The position numbers and the translations under genes were made by a program. From positions 1 to 64,000 of the IMG/VR virus record IMGVR_UViG_3300044843_000488: DNA of 64,000 bases. The stretch is one strand, 5' to 3'. The DNA is from a virus. Of the stretch, positions 42,174 through 50,618 are shown one piece after another. The notes below the pieces were generated by a model. The model saw nothing but the letters and a program-made list of their open reading frames with translations. It did no database searches and was not told the DNA's origin. The stretch's first letter is position 1; each line of letters begins with the position of its first letter.

Positions 42174-42551
42174 TCAGCCTCCTTTGCCAACTTGCTCAAA
42201 TACACCAGAAAACTCCTGGTGCAGTGTGTTTCGAGCAAAAGTGAGGGAGTTTGACCCTAGATCCGTTAATCGTAACGTCCCGGATACACCGTTCACGGTG
42301 CAGGAGGCAACGGCGCCTACTTTGACTTTTGGGCTGAACGTTGTCGGACTGAGTAAGCGACCCTTGCAACTGAACTTTGCCTCATCAATGCCAGCCTTAT
42401 AGTCTTGACTACTAGTCTGCAATTGGATATGAGCCGTATAAGTCTCCGCAGTATCTACGGGGACTTTGTTGCCCGTGTTTGGGTCTATGGCGTAAGTGCT
42501 ATAGACCTTAAACACCAAGGCTGCGTTATCAAAGGGTGCGTAGGCTCCCAT
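42174..42551 (-). CDS. Head closure / head-tail adaptor protein (125 aa)
   Basis: Beta-rich protein (MGAYAPFDNAALVFKVYSTYAID, VKVGAVASCTVNGVSGTLRLT) between the connector and gp10-like genes. Its place and size match the head-closure or stopper class (gp16/gp17-like). No close family recognised. One-base overlap with the upstream gene. Confidence 0.6.
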   Translation of the reverse strand: MGAYAPFDNAALVFKVYSTYAIDPNTGNKVPVDTAETYTAHIQLQTSSQDYKAGIDEAKFSCKGRLLSPTTFSPKVKVGAVASCTVNGVSGTLRLTDLGSNSLTFARNTLHQEFSGVFEQVGKGG

Positions 42552-42856
42552 CAGAACGCAAATCCTACGTTAATGAGGCTGCGTTGTAAGGCGTTGAAGG
42601 TTGCACCGTATGCCGTTGCTGCGTAGCCCAGTTCGCTCTTGCTTCCTGAACCTACCCCGACTTGTGCACCTATAGCTTGGGTTCTGGAGGCCAACAGATG
42701 AGCAGCTAAGTAGCTTATGCCGTTATCGTGCTGAGCGCCCCAGACCTCACTATCACAGAAAAGCTGAGCTTCGGCGATTGCCCCCGCCACTACTGCAGGT
42801 TCCAGATTTCCAAATTCAGGGAATCTGGACAGAAAAGTGGTGGAGGTTACGGCCAT
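42551..42856 (-). CDS. DUF4054-like head-tail connector (101 aa)
   Basis: Helical protein starting MAVTSTTFLSRFPEFGNLEPAVVAGAIAEAQLFCD, then HLLASRTQAIGA. This is the pattern of head-tail connector gp15/gp6-like adaptors (FxxxFPEF then VxxAIxxAxxFxD). Overlaps its neighbour by one base. Confidence 0.75.
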   Translation of the reverse strand: MAVTSTTFLSRFPEFGNLEPAVVAGAIAEAQLFCDSEVWGAQHDNGISYLAAHLLASRTQAIGAQVGVGSGSKSELGYAATAYGATFNALQRSLINVGFAF

Positions 42857-43266
42857 CAGCCTTCTCCTTCAGTAATCGCCTTTACTCGCTTGGCAATCGC
42901 GTTCTTGATCCTGACGCGGTTTTCAGCAAAGTCCCACTCTTTGAGCAGGTCCAGGTCAAAGGTAGCGTCAATAGCATCAAGCGCATCTTTTACGGGCATA
43001 GTGGTGAGACCCCCGGCCGCTTTGACCGAGGTGTCCACCACTTCCACGTCTTCTTGCACTTTCAGAGCGCCGAGGGAGAGCAGGTCCTTTACCAGTGGCA
43101 GTCCCTGAATCTTCTCCCAGTCAGCCTGAGAGACATCACGGTTTACACCGGACTTAAGTTGGACGTGCTCGGTACCGCCTGCTTTGTTCCCGATGATCGA
43201 GAAACCAAGTGTGACTTCTTTGTCACGCGGCGGGTTTTCCAGCTGAGGCGTGTAAGTGATAATCAT
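42856..43266 (-). CDS. Head protein of unknown function (136 aa)
   Basis: Mixed alpha/beta protein (YTPQLENPPRDKEVTLGFSIIG, VNRDVSQADWEKIQGLPLVKDL, then helices). Lies between the capsid gene and the connectors. Possibly a head-completion or ruler protein; unrecognised. Confidence 0.6.
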   Translation of the reverse strand: MIITYTPQLENPPRDKEVTLGFSIIGNKAGGTEHVQLKSGVNRDVSQADWEKIQGLPLVKDLLSLGALKVQEDVEVVDTSVKAAGGLTTMPVKDALDAIDATFDLDLLKEWDFAENRVRIKNAIAKRVKAITEGEG

Positions 43267-43287
43267 GTTCTGAAAAACTAGGTCTTA

Positions 43288-44202
43288 TCAGGCTTTTTCG
43301 ACGTAAAGTGCGCTCTTGGGGTAGTACAGAGCGACGCCGCCGATGCGGGCGTGTGCCGCCACGGTGAACTCCAGGTTTTGGCGCACAGGGGGCAAAAACT
43401 CCAGAGTGCGGGGCACGTGCAGCTGCAGCTTTTCTGGGCTGCGGTCGTAGCAGATGATGCGGTCCTTGGACAGCTTGCTGCCAGACTTCGAAGCTTCCAG
43501 CTCGTTGATCGGCTCGATAGAGCGGATCATGGGGTTAGTGCGGAGGAAGAACTCCATCACCGTGGTATCCGAGGTGGTGCTACGGGGAGTGGTGCTGATA
43601 ACGCGATACACGTCGTAGGGCACCAGCATCGTGTTGGGAGCCTCCTTCATGTTGGAGTTCTGCACGATGCGGGTAGGAGCCTCATTCAGCAGCTCCAGCA
43701 TCTCGTCGGTGGTGATGGTTGCGTCGTCAAACCACTTCGAGGGGACAAGCTTGTCGACGTTGGCGTTGTTAAAGAAGCCGTCCATCGCCACGGCACCATC
43801 GCCGAAGTAGGCGACCTCTTGGACTTTCTCCTCATAGGCGCGACGCACAGCATTGGCGCGGCGCTGCTCCAGGTTCATGCCGGGCACCATGGCGGCAGCA
43901 CGAGTTTCCTGGATCGTGTAGGAGAAGGAGGCGCCCAGGCTGCGAACAGCATGAGTCACTTCCTTGCGCAGGACGTCCGCACGCGGCAGATCGCTTGCCT
44001 TGTCCTGAATAAGCTTCATTTTGCCCTGAGCATCAAAGATGCGGTAGGTGAAGCTGTCAGCACCAGGACCCACTTCAGTGGAAATGGGGATGATCTGGGA
44101 GTACTTGATGTCAGCGTATTGGACTTCAAAAGTCCGGGCCAGAATCTGCTCAAGCTCTCTAGCAAGAAACAGACCGGCGTCGTCGTTGCGAATATCAGTC
44201 AT
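43288..44202 (-). CDS. Major capsid protein (DUF2184-type)
   Basis: Start at ATG 44202 preceded by GGAGG; the longer frame to 44301 is a shadow. 304 aa beginning MTDIRNDDAGLFLARELEQI; contains IPISTEVGPGADSFTYRIFD, TIQETRAAAMVPGMNLEQRR and AYFGDGAVAMDGFFNN, the pattern of DUF2184 capsid proteins. Position after the DUF2213 protease/scaffold and cement protein is as expected. C-terminus contains ARIGGVALYYPKSALYVEKA. Confidence 0.88.
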   Translation of the reverse strand: MTDIRNDDAGLFLARELEQILARTFEVQYADIKYSQIIPISTEVGPGADSFTYRIFDAQGKMKLIQDKASDLPRADVLRKEVTHAVRSLGASFSYTIQETRAAAMVPGMNLEQRRANAVRRAYEEKVQEVAYFGDGAVAMDGFFNNANVDKLVPSKWFDDATITTDEMLELLNEAPTRIVQNSNMKEAPNTMLVPYDVYRVISTTPRSTTSDTTVMEFFLRTNPMIRSIEPINELEASKSGSKLSKDRIICYDRSPEKLQLHVPRTLEFLPPVRQNLEFTVAAHARIGGVALYYPKSALYVEKA

Positions 44203-44219
44203 TGGTTGGGTGCCTCCTA

Positions 44220-44846
44220 TCAGGTGTCTGCGGAAACAGTGAAGGTCGGGATGTCGATCTCCAGGAGGGCAATGCCACCGGCTGCAGCTGCGCTGAGCCA
44301 ACGGGCACCAGCAGTCACCTCGAAGGTCTTACCGGCAGAAGCGGTTTTGCCGAAACGGCCCTTGTATCCGCCATTGGTGGCGGCACTGGCGTGATCGGTG
44401 TGGTACAGCCGTACGGCGTCGCCCAGGGCAACGGCGTCAACGGAGTACACAAAAATGACGCCCTTGCTCAGGACATTCATCACTTGCTTGTTGGCGTAGC
44501 CGACTCGACCATCGGAGGTCTTAACGGTGCCAGGAATGGTGCCGGTGCCTTGGTAAGAACCATTGGCGTTGGCTTCAAAGGTGTAGCTGTCTGCAGCAAT
44601 GCCCAGGACTTTGGTTCCAGTAGCCCCGGCGGGGAGCTTGGCGCCAAGACCAGAGGTAGCGGCGCTATCAATGATCACGGCGTGACCAAAAGGAATGACA
44701 GCAGACGATTCATTGGTGTACGACCGGGAGACATAAGCCTGCAGGTCGCCGAGCATGCCTTCGTGACCAACAGTCAGGGTCTGAGGGTAGGAACCCTGAG
44801 CACCTGCGGGATTGGCGACGGTAGTGGTGGTGTAGGTAATAGCCAT
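44220..44846 (-). CDS. Capsid decoration/cement-like protein (208 aa)
   Basis: Beta-rich, Gly/Ala/Thr-rich protein (YTTTTVANPAGAQGSYPQTL, VSRSYTNESSAVIPFGHAVI, ATSGLGAKLPAGATGTKVLG). It resembles structural cement proteins encoded beside DUF2184 capsids (for example gp24-like). Sits between the DUF2213 gene and the capsid gene. Trimeric decoration is the likely role. Confidence 0.65.
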   Translation of the reverse strand: MAITYTTTTVANPAGAQGSYPQTLTVGHEGMLGDLQAYVSRSYTNESSAVIPFGHAVIIDSAATSGLGAKLPAGATGTKVLGIAADSYTFEANANGSYQGTGTIPGTVKTSDGRVGYANKQVMNVLSKGVIFVYSVDAVALGDAVRLYHTDHASAATNGGYKGRFGKTASAGKTFEVTAGARWLSAAAAGGIALLEIDIPTFTVSADT

Positions 44847-44861
44847 TACTTTGCGCTCCTA

Positions 44862-46094
44862 TCAAACGTGAGCAGTGAGGTCTGACTTCCAACCGTTCAG
44901 CAGACGCTCACGGTAGGAGGATTGGCTGTCCATCTTCTCGGCCGCGTGGACTTGGGCCAGGGCAGCACGAACTTCAGCCACATTGGAGCCATCTTCCTCA
45001 GGCTGGAAGTCGGCGTCCTCTTTGATCTCCTCCTCGTCACCTTCCATGTCTTCCATGGCGGCAAGTACACCGTCAAGGACACCCAGAAGGTAGTCGTTGG
45101 AAGCGTCTTCGCGGGGGGCTTTCTCAAAGACGTTCTCGTATGCAAGCGCCATGATCTGGTGCTCGTTCTCGCCGTCAAACTTGTAGTTCTCAGGGAGAAT
45201 TGGGGAGAATTTGTCGAGGCAAGCCAGACGTGCATTAACAGCCTGGTTGATTTGATCAGCATCGCTGCGCTCTGAGGCGGCGTCAGCAACTTGCTTTTCC
45301 AATTCTTCAATCCGCTCAAGGGCGGCGTCAAGACGACCAAGAACTTCTTCGTTCTCGGTCACAACAGCTTGGATCTGTTCTTCCTGCGAATCAAGCTTTT
45401 TAATAAGCTCGGCCTTGGCACGATCACTCTCCTTCACGAAGGATTGGACCACACCGGCAGTATCTGCTGGAAGTTCAAGATCCAGGCCGTCGAGGGTGAT
45501 TCGTGCCATGGAAGTTACGGGCGAATTCGACGGGTTTTCGTCCCATGCCACCGCATCGTTGCGGTCACATGAGTCGAGGATCAGACGGACATCACGACCG
45601 GCACGACCACGTGGGACAATCGCGATGTGATTAACGCGAATGTTCCGTTGGATGCCGTCGTAACTCTCGCCTGCGGGTGTGACGCCAGGGGTGGGGTCAT
45701 AGTCGACGCGGTAGCCGGCACTGACCTCTTGTGCGTCACCCCGCTGGATACGTTCAATCGCTGCTTTGTCCGTGACGACAAGCGCGACTTCTACGAAGCC
45801 ATCGGAGAATCGAACTTGCGAGCCAGCATGTCCGATCTGATGAACCTTTGTATTTTCAGCATCCAACAGAACCGGGGGATGACCCATGGTTACTGCTTTC
45901 ATGCCGAAAGAGGCTAGAGACTCAGGTTTCGCTACTTCTTCTTCAGGGCGATATTCACGCACTTGCGTTCCATCACCCCTGGTATAAAGCTGCGTCCCTA
46001 CTCGGGCCGCCTTACACCACACTTTCAAGTAACCTTCGTCCGTTGTTTCGGACTTGGTTACCTGACCGTAATCGTAGCGACTTACAGTCTCCAT
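44862..46094 (-). CDS. DUF2213 prohead protease/scaffold fusion (410 aa)
   Basis: N-terminal ~190 residues match DUF2213: EGYLKVWCKAARVGTQLYTR, KAVTMGHPPVLLD, FSDGFVEVALVVTDKAAIERI, DAQEVSAGYRVDYDPTPGV and HIAIVPRGRAGRDVRL, an autoproteolytic herpes-type assemblin fold. The C-terminal ~200 residues are coiled-coil and acidic (KELIKKLDSQEEQIQAVVTE, LERIEELEKQVADAASE), i.e. scaffold. The protease is expected to remove scaffold and mature the capsid. Confidence 0.85.
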   Translation of the reverse strand: METVSRYDYGQVTKSETTDEGYLKVWCKAARVGTQLYTRGDGTQVREYRPEEEVAKPESLASFGMKAVTMGHPPVLLDAENTKVHQIGHAGSQVRFSDGFVEVALVVTDKAAIERIQRGDAQEVSAGYRVDYDPTPGVTPAGESYDGIQRNIRVNHIAIVPRGRAGRDVRLILDSCDRNDAVAWDENPSNSPVTSMARITLDGLDLELPADTAGVVQSFVKESDRAKAELIKKLDSQEEQIQAVVTENEEVLGRLDAALERIEELEKQVADAASERSDADQINQAVNARLACLDKFSPILPENYKFDGENEHQIMALAYENVFEKAPREDASNDYLLGVLDGVLAAMEDMEGDEEEIKEDADFQPEEDGSNVAEVRAALAQVHAAEKMDSQSSYRERLLNGWKSDLTAHV

Positions 46095-46103
46095 ATCCTG
46101 ATA

Positions 46104-46568
46104 CTAACTAAATTTAGCGCTATAAGTATCAGAACTTCTGATGCACCCTTTGTTTATGAGGTAAGGGGACCAGTTAAAGCTGTCAAAACGTCTTCTGTGA
46201 TTCTTTTCGGGTGGGTGCCAGCGTAAGGATGTGACACCTTTCGTTGCCGAAAGCGGTACCATCCAGATTCTCTCGTATTCGAGGCTAACGACTCCGAGAT
46301 AGTCGATTTCTTCGCTGGTGTAGGCACGGTTTCCTTTGGACCCGTTGCTTGTCTTCGTGTCTGCCTGGTAGTACTTCCCGGAGGGAACCCAGTGCAGCGT
46401 TTTCACGTTGACGCGCTGGAGGCCACCGTTCCATTCGACTACGTAGTCGACACGGTGGAGGTCGTGCTTAGGAGCGGCGATGAACACACCTTGTTCAAGG
46501 AAATAGCCCTCAAACATGTGCTCGCCCTTCGCGCCCCGGTGGGCTGAGTGCGTGCTGATACAGGTCAC
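46104..46568 (-). CDS. PD-(D/E)XK endonuclease, I-Ssp6803I-like (free-standing homing endonuclease candidate)
   Basis: 154 aa from a GTG start. HRGAKGEHMFEGYFLEQGVFIAAPKHD then VDYVVEWNGGLQRVNVKT follows the PDDEXK_5 pattern of the Synechocystis tRNA-intron homing endonuclease I-Ssp6803I; the catalytic motif is D...(V/Q)xK. The rest includes SEEIDYLGVVSLEYERIWMV. It sits inside the capsid operon between structural genes, with no intron visible. Likely a selfish element that cuts related phages lacking it. Confidence 0.7.
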   Translation of the reverse strand: MTCISTHSAHRGAKGEHMFEGYFLEQGVFIAAPKHDLHRVDYVVEWNGGLQRVNVKTLHWVPSGKYYQADTKTSNGSKGNRAYTSEEIDYLGVVSLEYERIWMVPLSATKGVTSLRWHPPEKNHRRRFDSFNWSPYLINKGCIRSSDTYSAKFS

Positions 46569-46604
46569 GTACTGTCATCAGTTACGCCTATTTAGCAGAT
46601 CAAA

Positions 46605-46688
46605 TCAGTTGGCTACTTGCGTTAACCATACTGTTGCTATCAGCATCCCACCTAGCCAGGTCAAGCCAAATATGACAACTGGGGGCAT
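46605..46688 (-). CDS. Very small membrane peptide (27 aa)
   Basis: ATG overlaps the upstream stop (TAATG). MPPVVIFGLTWLGGMLIATVW plus a short tail: one hydrophobic span. Possibly a small virion or lysis-associated peptide. Weakly supported by length alone, but the coupling and composition are suggestive. Confidence 0.35.
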   Translation of the reverse strand: MPPVVIFGLTWLGGMLIATVWLTQVAN

Positions 46689-47302
46689 TAGGGTCTCGAC
46701 TTCTTGTAGCCATCCATAATCGTGGATAAGCGTTCGCGTACTTTCTTGGTCTCTGACCCTGCATCTTTGTAAAAACTGCCGAGATCTCTGCGGCGTCTAT
46801 AGCCAGGTTCATATTTGCGTCGCATTTTCTCCACAGTCAGGTTGTGGGTTCGCATGCCGCTCGTCAGTGAAGCCCGAGTTGCCTTCCCTGCCTTGTACAT
46901 GGCCTCGCCTACTGCCATGGCACGGTTCACCTCTGCAGTGGCAGCGCGCTTCATGGCACCTTCAGCTGCAACGTTGGCTGACCTGGCAGTCTCGCGAAGG
47001 CGCTCAGTCTTCGAGGGTGGACGCATGTTGTTCAGCGCCTCCCCCGAGAAATTCATTTTTTTCTTGTTTGTAGCAATCTTCTCGACCGCGTTCACCAGGG
47101 CCTTGTTCCCAGCACGGCGCGCAGCTCCTGGAGCAGACAGGATCGCTTTTCTGGAGTTTCTGTTCAGCAGAGCACCAGTTACAGCGACACCACCGGCTGC
47201 TACTGCAGCCTTGGCCACCGTGCTGCCGATGGATCCCTTGTTGCAGCGCCTGTTATCGGGTATCCCGGAGGCGCCGCACTTTTTGTCGAGCCGGCGTTTC
47301 AT
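46688..47302 (-). CDS. Basic head protein with Cys motif (204 aa)
   Basis: Begins MKRRLDKKCGASGIPDNRRCNKGS, the same Cys motif as in two neighbouring genes, followed by a Gly/Ala-rich hydrophobic stretch (VAKAAVAAGGVAVTGALLNR), then long basic helices. Probably a virion-associated protein, perhaps ejected with DNA. No family recognised beyond the shared motif. Confidence 0.6.
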   Translation of the reverse strand: MKRRLDKKCGASGIPDNRRCNKGSIGSTVAKAAVAAGGVAVTGALLNRNSRKAILSAPGAARRAGNKALVNAVEKIATNKKKMNFSGEALNNMRPPSKTERLRETARSANVAAEGAMKRAATAEVNRAMAVGEAMYKAGKATRASLTSGMRTHNLTVEKMRRKYEPGYRRRRDLGSFYKDAGSETKKVRERLSTIMDGYKKSRP

Positions 47303-47307
47303 CTCCT

Positions 47308-48216
47308 TCAGGCGTTGCGGGGCATACGGCGAATCCCGGATGCGCGCTCGCGGGCACGCCAGTAGAGATCCTTCAGGGGAGGAACACTACCGTTATTGGC
47401 ACGCTTGTACCCTTTCGCAGCTTCGCCGCCGACATAACCAGCCAGACCAGCGGCATTACCGAGGGTCTGACGCTTAAAGCCTCGTCCAATGTTGCCGGAG
47501 GCGAAGGCGTTAGCGCCTGTGAGATTGCCAGCCGCCATAGCGCCCTGGCTCACGGCTTTGCCGTACTGACCCTTAGACAGTGCCTCACCTGCTTGGACAG
47601 CGTTACTGATCCCGGAGGCAGCTGCCATCGTGGCGAGGTAGGTGCTGAGAGCACGCTTGCCTGCGCCCATTTTCTTCCCTTTATTGGGCTTGTTGATTTC
47701 CGCAGCTTTTGCCTGGGCCTGAGCCTTCACATCCGAGTCTTTGCCCTTTGGTGCAGCTCCGGTCCCCTTATTGCATTTTTTATTGTCTGCGATACCAGAG
47801 GCGCCGCACTTTTTGTCATCTCGGTCGTCGTCTGGCTCCTCTTCGCCCTTGGAGATCTTTTCAACGCCCATGCTGTCCAGGACAGCGTTGAAGTCAGCGG
47901 CCACGCTGTCCTTCATGTAGCCGCAACCGTCGGCGTAGGGAGACTTCTTCATGCCGCCGTCCTTCTTGCCGCAGGAGCACTTGCCCTTAGTGCCGTCGGT
48001 GCAGTCACAGCCTTTCTTCATACCCATGTCCTTTTTCTCCTCTGGTTTGGCAGTTTTGGCGGCTTGTTTGAAATCAGAAGCGCTGGGAGCCCCTTTCTGA
48101 CCCGGCTTCTTCATCTTTTCACCGGAACCAGCGGCGATGCGTTCGCGCTTTTTGCGGATGTTTTCGTAGAGACCGGGCTTGTTGCCATCGGCTTTGCCTA
48201 TGCGTGTCTCTTTCAT
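47308..48216 (-). CDS. Cys-rich head protein (302 aa)
   Basis: N-terminus MKETRIGKADGNKPGLYENI then RKKRERIAAGSGEKMKKPGQ, a block I have seen in several phage proteins of unknown role. A Cys-rich part (GCDCTDGTKGKCSCGKKDGG), CGYMKDSV, then DDKKCGASGIADNKKCNKGTG and Gly/Ala-rich helices with AAGNLTGANAFASGN. Possibly an internal virion or DNA-binding protein. The Cys motif is shared with genes at 46688 and 49077. Confidence 0.55.
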   Translation of the reverse strand: MKETRIGKADGNKPGLYENIRKKRERIAAGSGEKMKKPGQKGAPSASDFKQAAKTAKPEEKKDMGMKKGCDCTDGTKGKCSCGKKDGGMKKSPYADGCGYMKDSVAADFNAVLDSMGVEKISKGEEEPDDDRDDKKCGASGIADNKKCNKGTGAAPKGKDSDVKAQAQAKAAEINKPNKGKKMGAGKRALSTYLATMAAASGISNAVQAGEALSKGQYGKAVSQGAMAAGNLTGANAFASGNIGRGFKRQTLGNAAGLAGYVGGEAAKGYKRANNGSVPPLKDLYWRARERASGIRRMPRNA

Positions 48217-49073
48217 GTTTCCCTCGTCGGGATAGGAGCTAATTCTTCGAAAACGGATGGACCGTAACTTAAGTCCACACCTTTATTCCTAGCGTAACGC
48301 AGTACTTCTTGGCGATGCTTCTTTCGGAGGTTGTCGTATTCAGGATCGACCTCCCAGACATTGTCGCTATAGGGCGCTAAATAGCATCTGCAGCGGGGAT
48401 GCCTGGGTACAGCAATTGCCCCTCGCTTAAAGATGTTCCCGGCGTGGGCAGTGCAGTAGGGGCAGGAGCGGTCGTCAGTTGTGGCGTAGTACATCACAAG
48501 GTCGATCCCGTTTTGGGTGTAGTACGCATTAGCCGCTTCGTTGTGGGCGCGCAGAGACTCTGTTCTTACAATGACTTCAGCTCTCGACTTGGTAACTTTC
48601 AGACGGCGCTGCAGATCTTTTGTCATTTCTTCAGTAGGGCGCCCTTCTGCTACACCTTGCGATAACACCTCTGCGGCGGCGGTAGAAAATGTTGCTCCAT
48701 GTCTCTCTAAGTATCCTCGCGCTGTCCTTGCTGCTGCTACAACTGCTTCTACTGGGACGGTTACGCCAACTTGAGAATCTTTTACAGACTTCGATAGCTG
48801 TCCAGCTAGATCTAGGCCAAAAGATGTTGACCGAGATAACAGGCGTTGAAACGCAGATAAGTATTCGTCAGCCTGGTCAGGCCGTAGTGGAGGAATCAGC
48901 TCCAAAGCCCGAGCGTTTCTCTCTGCAGTCTGAAATCGACCGCTACGTAACTGACCGTATGTACGGCGAAGAAGACGATTGAATGCTCGGTCCAGTGATC
49001 CGTTGACAATATCAATTATCTTTTGCTCTTCGTTCTTGAGAGCTGTGTTGTAAGCTTCGATCAGGTCTTCCAC
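48213..49073 (-). CDS. MuF/SPP1 gp7-like head morphogenesis protein (286 aa)
   Basis: The C-terminal third contains SCPYCTAHAGNIFKRGAIAV and VPRHPRCRCYLAPY, the hallmark of MuF proteins (MuF N-terminal part mostly helical). Such proteins help portal/capsid assembly and may be ejected. Overlaps the next gene by 4 bases. Confidence 0.85.
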   Translation of the reverse strand: MEDLIEAYNTALKNEEQKIIDIVNGSLDRAFNRLLRRTYGQLRSGRFQTAERNARALELIPPLRPDQADEYLSAFQRLLSRSTSFGLDLAGQLSKSVKDSQVGVTVPVEAVVAAARTARGYLERHGATFSTAAAEVLSQGVAEGRPTEEMTKDLQRRLKVTKSRAEVIVRTESLRAHNEAANAYYTQNGIDLVMYYATTDDRSCPYCTAHAGNIFKRGAIAVPRHPRCRCYLAPYSDNVWEVDPEYDNLRKKHRQEVLRYARNKGVDLSYGPSVFEELAPIPTRET

Positions 49074-49076
49074 AGC

Positions 49077-50618
49077 TCACCATTTGGCTTGATTTGCCCA
49101 GTAGGCTGCGCTCATCTTGCCCTTTGCAATGTTCGACGCATGGCGTGCTTTCCAGGCGCGGCGTCGAGATGCATATGCCTTTGACTCACCTTGTTTCGGT
49201 GGGCTCCCTTCGACACCTTGCTGGCCAAAGCGGATCAGCTTCACATCACCACCTTCACGGGCCAGTACGGCGTGCGATTTGGTCGGGTGGTTGGGGGTGC
49301 GCTTCGGCTTGTTGTAGTCGGAGAATGTTTCGCCGTGATGCTCCACCGCATCCCCAGTACGGCGCCTAGGCTGAGCTCCGTATTTACCTTGACCTTTTTC
49401 GCGCATCCGGCGGAGAGCTTCTACCTCCTTGACGGTCATTCGCCGGCCTTTTGACGCCACCCAGGGACCCTTAGGTACCAGGGTGGCCTGCGTCTTTCCC
49501 AGGCTGGCTTTGCTCGCGTGACGGAGCGCAACGGCGCCGCCGGCTACCAGGGCAGCGGTTGCAGCCGCTTTGGCGACCTGGCGTCCTTCGCCAGATCCCT
49601 TGTGGCACTTCTTCGACTCCTCGATTGCTGAGGAGCCGCACTTCTTGTCTGCACGCTGCTCCTCGGCATCGAGCCCGAAGCGCTCCTGCCAACTACGGCG
49701 ATCTGGCTTAGGCCCCCGGCGGCGTTGGGGCCGGAGGTTGCTGGTCTGGCGGCGCCCTGAGCGGAAGTCCTTTGCTCTCTGCTCGATGGTGCGAACTACC
49801 TTCTCAGCTGTGTTGTAGTTGCCTGTCAGGAGTCCCTCAATGTTTCGGGTCGCCTTGGTGATGCTGGCGATTCTGCGTGTGGTGACCGATCTGGCTGTCT
49901 CTTTCTCCTGAATCTGCCGAGTCAGGCGATTAAGTGTCGTGTCCAGGGAGCGAAGGCTCCGGCGTTGGGCAGTTGTTCCTCCCTGAGTCCCCATGCGGGT
50001 CATCAGGCTGGAGCGTTCACGCTCGTAAACCTCACGCTTGCTCTTGAGCTTGCCGATGCTTTCACCCATTCGGCGAGAAGCGATCTGCGTCTGTGCCAAC
50101 ACACCTTTTAGTTGCCTGAGTCGTGTTCGCCCTCTCTGGTTCTGGGCCAGGCTGGCTCCCATGTTTGCGCCAGCTTGAAAAGCGCCAACGCCCATGTTTA
50201 CGACACCTGCCGCAGCGCCTGTTGGGCCGGGAAGGTTGGATGCCATACCTGCAATGTTGGACATCACACCCATACGGTTCGCTACACGGCGAGTGGCTTG
50301 AGGATTCTTGCTGGCCAGGTAGCCAGCCCCCACAGCCGCCCCCGCCACGCCAGCAGCACCAGCCAGCACCCGGATAGTCTGATTTCTCCGGCGGCGGGTT
50401 CGTAGCCCCCTCAGTCTTTCTTTTTGAGCGCCACTCAGCTGGACCTCATTCCCCCGGGTTGGGGGTGTATCGCCTTCGCCCCGGATCCGGCAGTTCCAGT
50501 TTTTTGGGATGCAACGGCCCCCGCAGGGCTTTCCGTTTGCGGTGCACTTTCTCTGAGCGGCTACGTCACCACGCAGTGCTGCGAGGTAGAGATCTTTGGC
50601 TTCTTCTCTCTTCGTCAC
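49077..50618 (-). CDS. Virion protein with RCIPKNWNCR motif and internal Cys motif (513 aa)
   Basis: N-terminal KCTANGKPCGGRCIPKNWNCRI is a Cys-rich motif seen in other phage head proteins. A glycine-zipper-like hydrophobic stretch (AGAAGVAGAAVGAGYLA), long basic helices, then ADKKCGSSAIEESKKCHKG. The C-terminus (KSHAVLAREGGDVKLIRFGQ..., ARHASNIAKGKMSAAYWANQ) is a module common at phage protein ends. Probably an internal or ejected protein with a scaffold-like C-terminal module. Confidence 0.7.
   Translation of the reverse strand: MTKREEAKDLYLAALRGDVAAQRKCTANGKPCGGRCIPKNWNCRIRGEGDTPPTRGNEVQLSGAQKERLRGLRTRRRRNQTIRVLAGAAGVAGAAVGAGYLASKNPQATRRVANRMGVMSNIAGMASNLPGPTGAAAGVVNMGVGAFQAGANMGASLAQNQRGRTRLRQLKGVLAQTQIASRRMGESIGKLKSKREVYERERSSLMTRMGTQGGTTAQRRSLRSLDTTLNRLTRQIQEKETARSVTTRRIASITKATRNIEGLLTGNYNTAEKVVRTIEQRAKDFRSGRRQTSNLRPQRRRGPKPDRRSWQERFGLDAEEQRADKKCGSSAIEESKKCHKGSGEGRQVAKAAATAALVAGGAVALRHASKASLGKTQATLVPKGPWVASKGRRMTVKEVEALRRMREKGQGKYGAQPRRRTGDAVEHHGETFSDYNKPKRTPNHPTKSHAVLAREGGDVKLIRFGQQGVEGSPPKQGESKAYASRRRAWKARHASNIAKGKMSAAYWANQAKW

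Noticed and set aside
43351-44885. Long + frames (347 and 227 codons) opposite capsid and cement genes
   Set aside because: They mirror the capsid and cement genes in another frame; no domain signature and no ribosome site.
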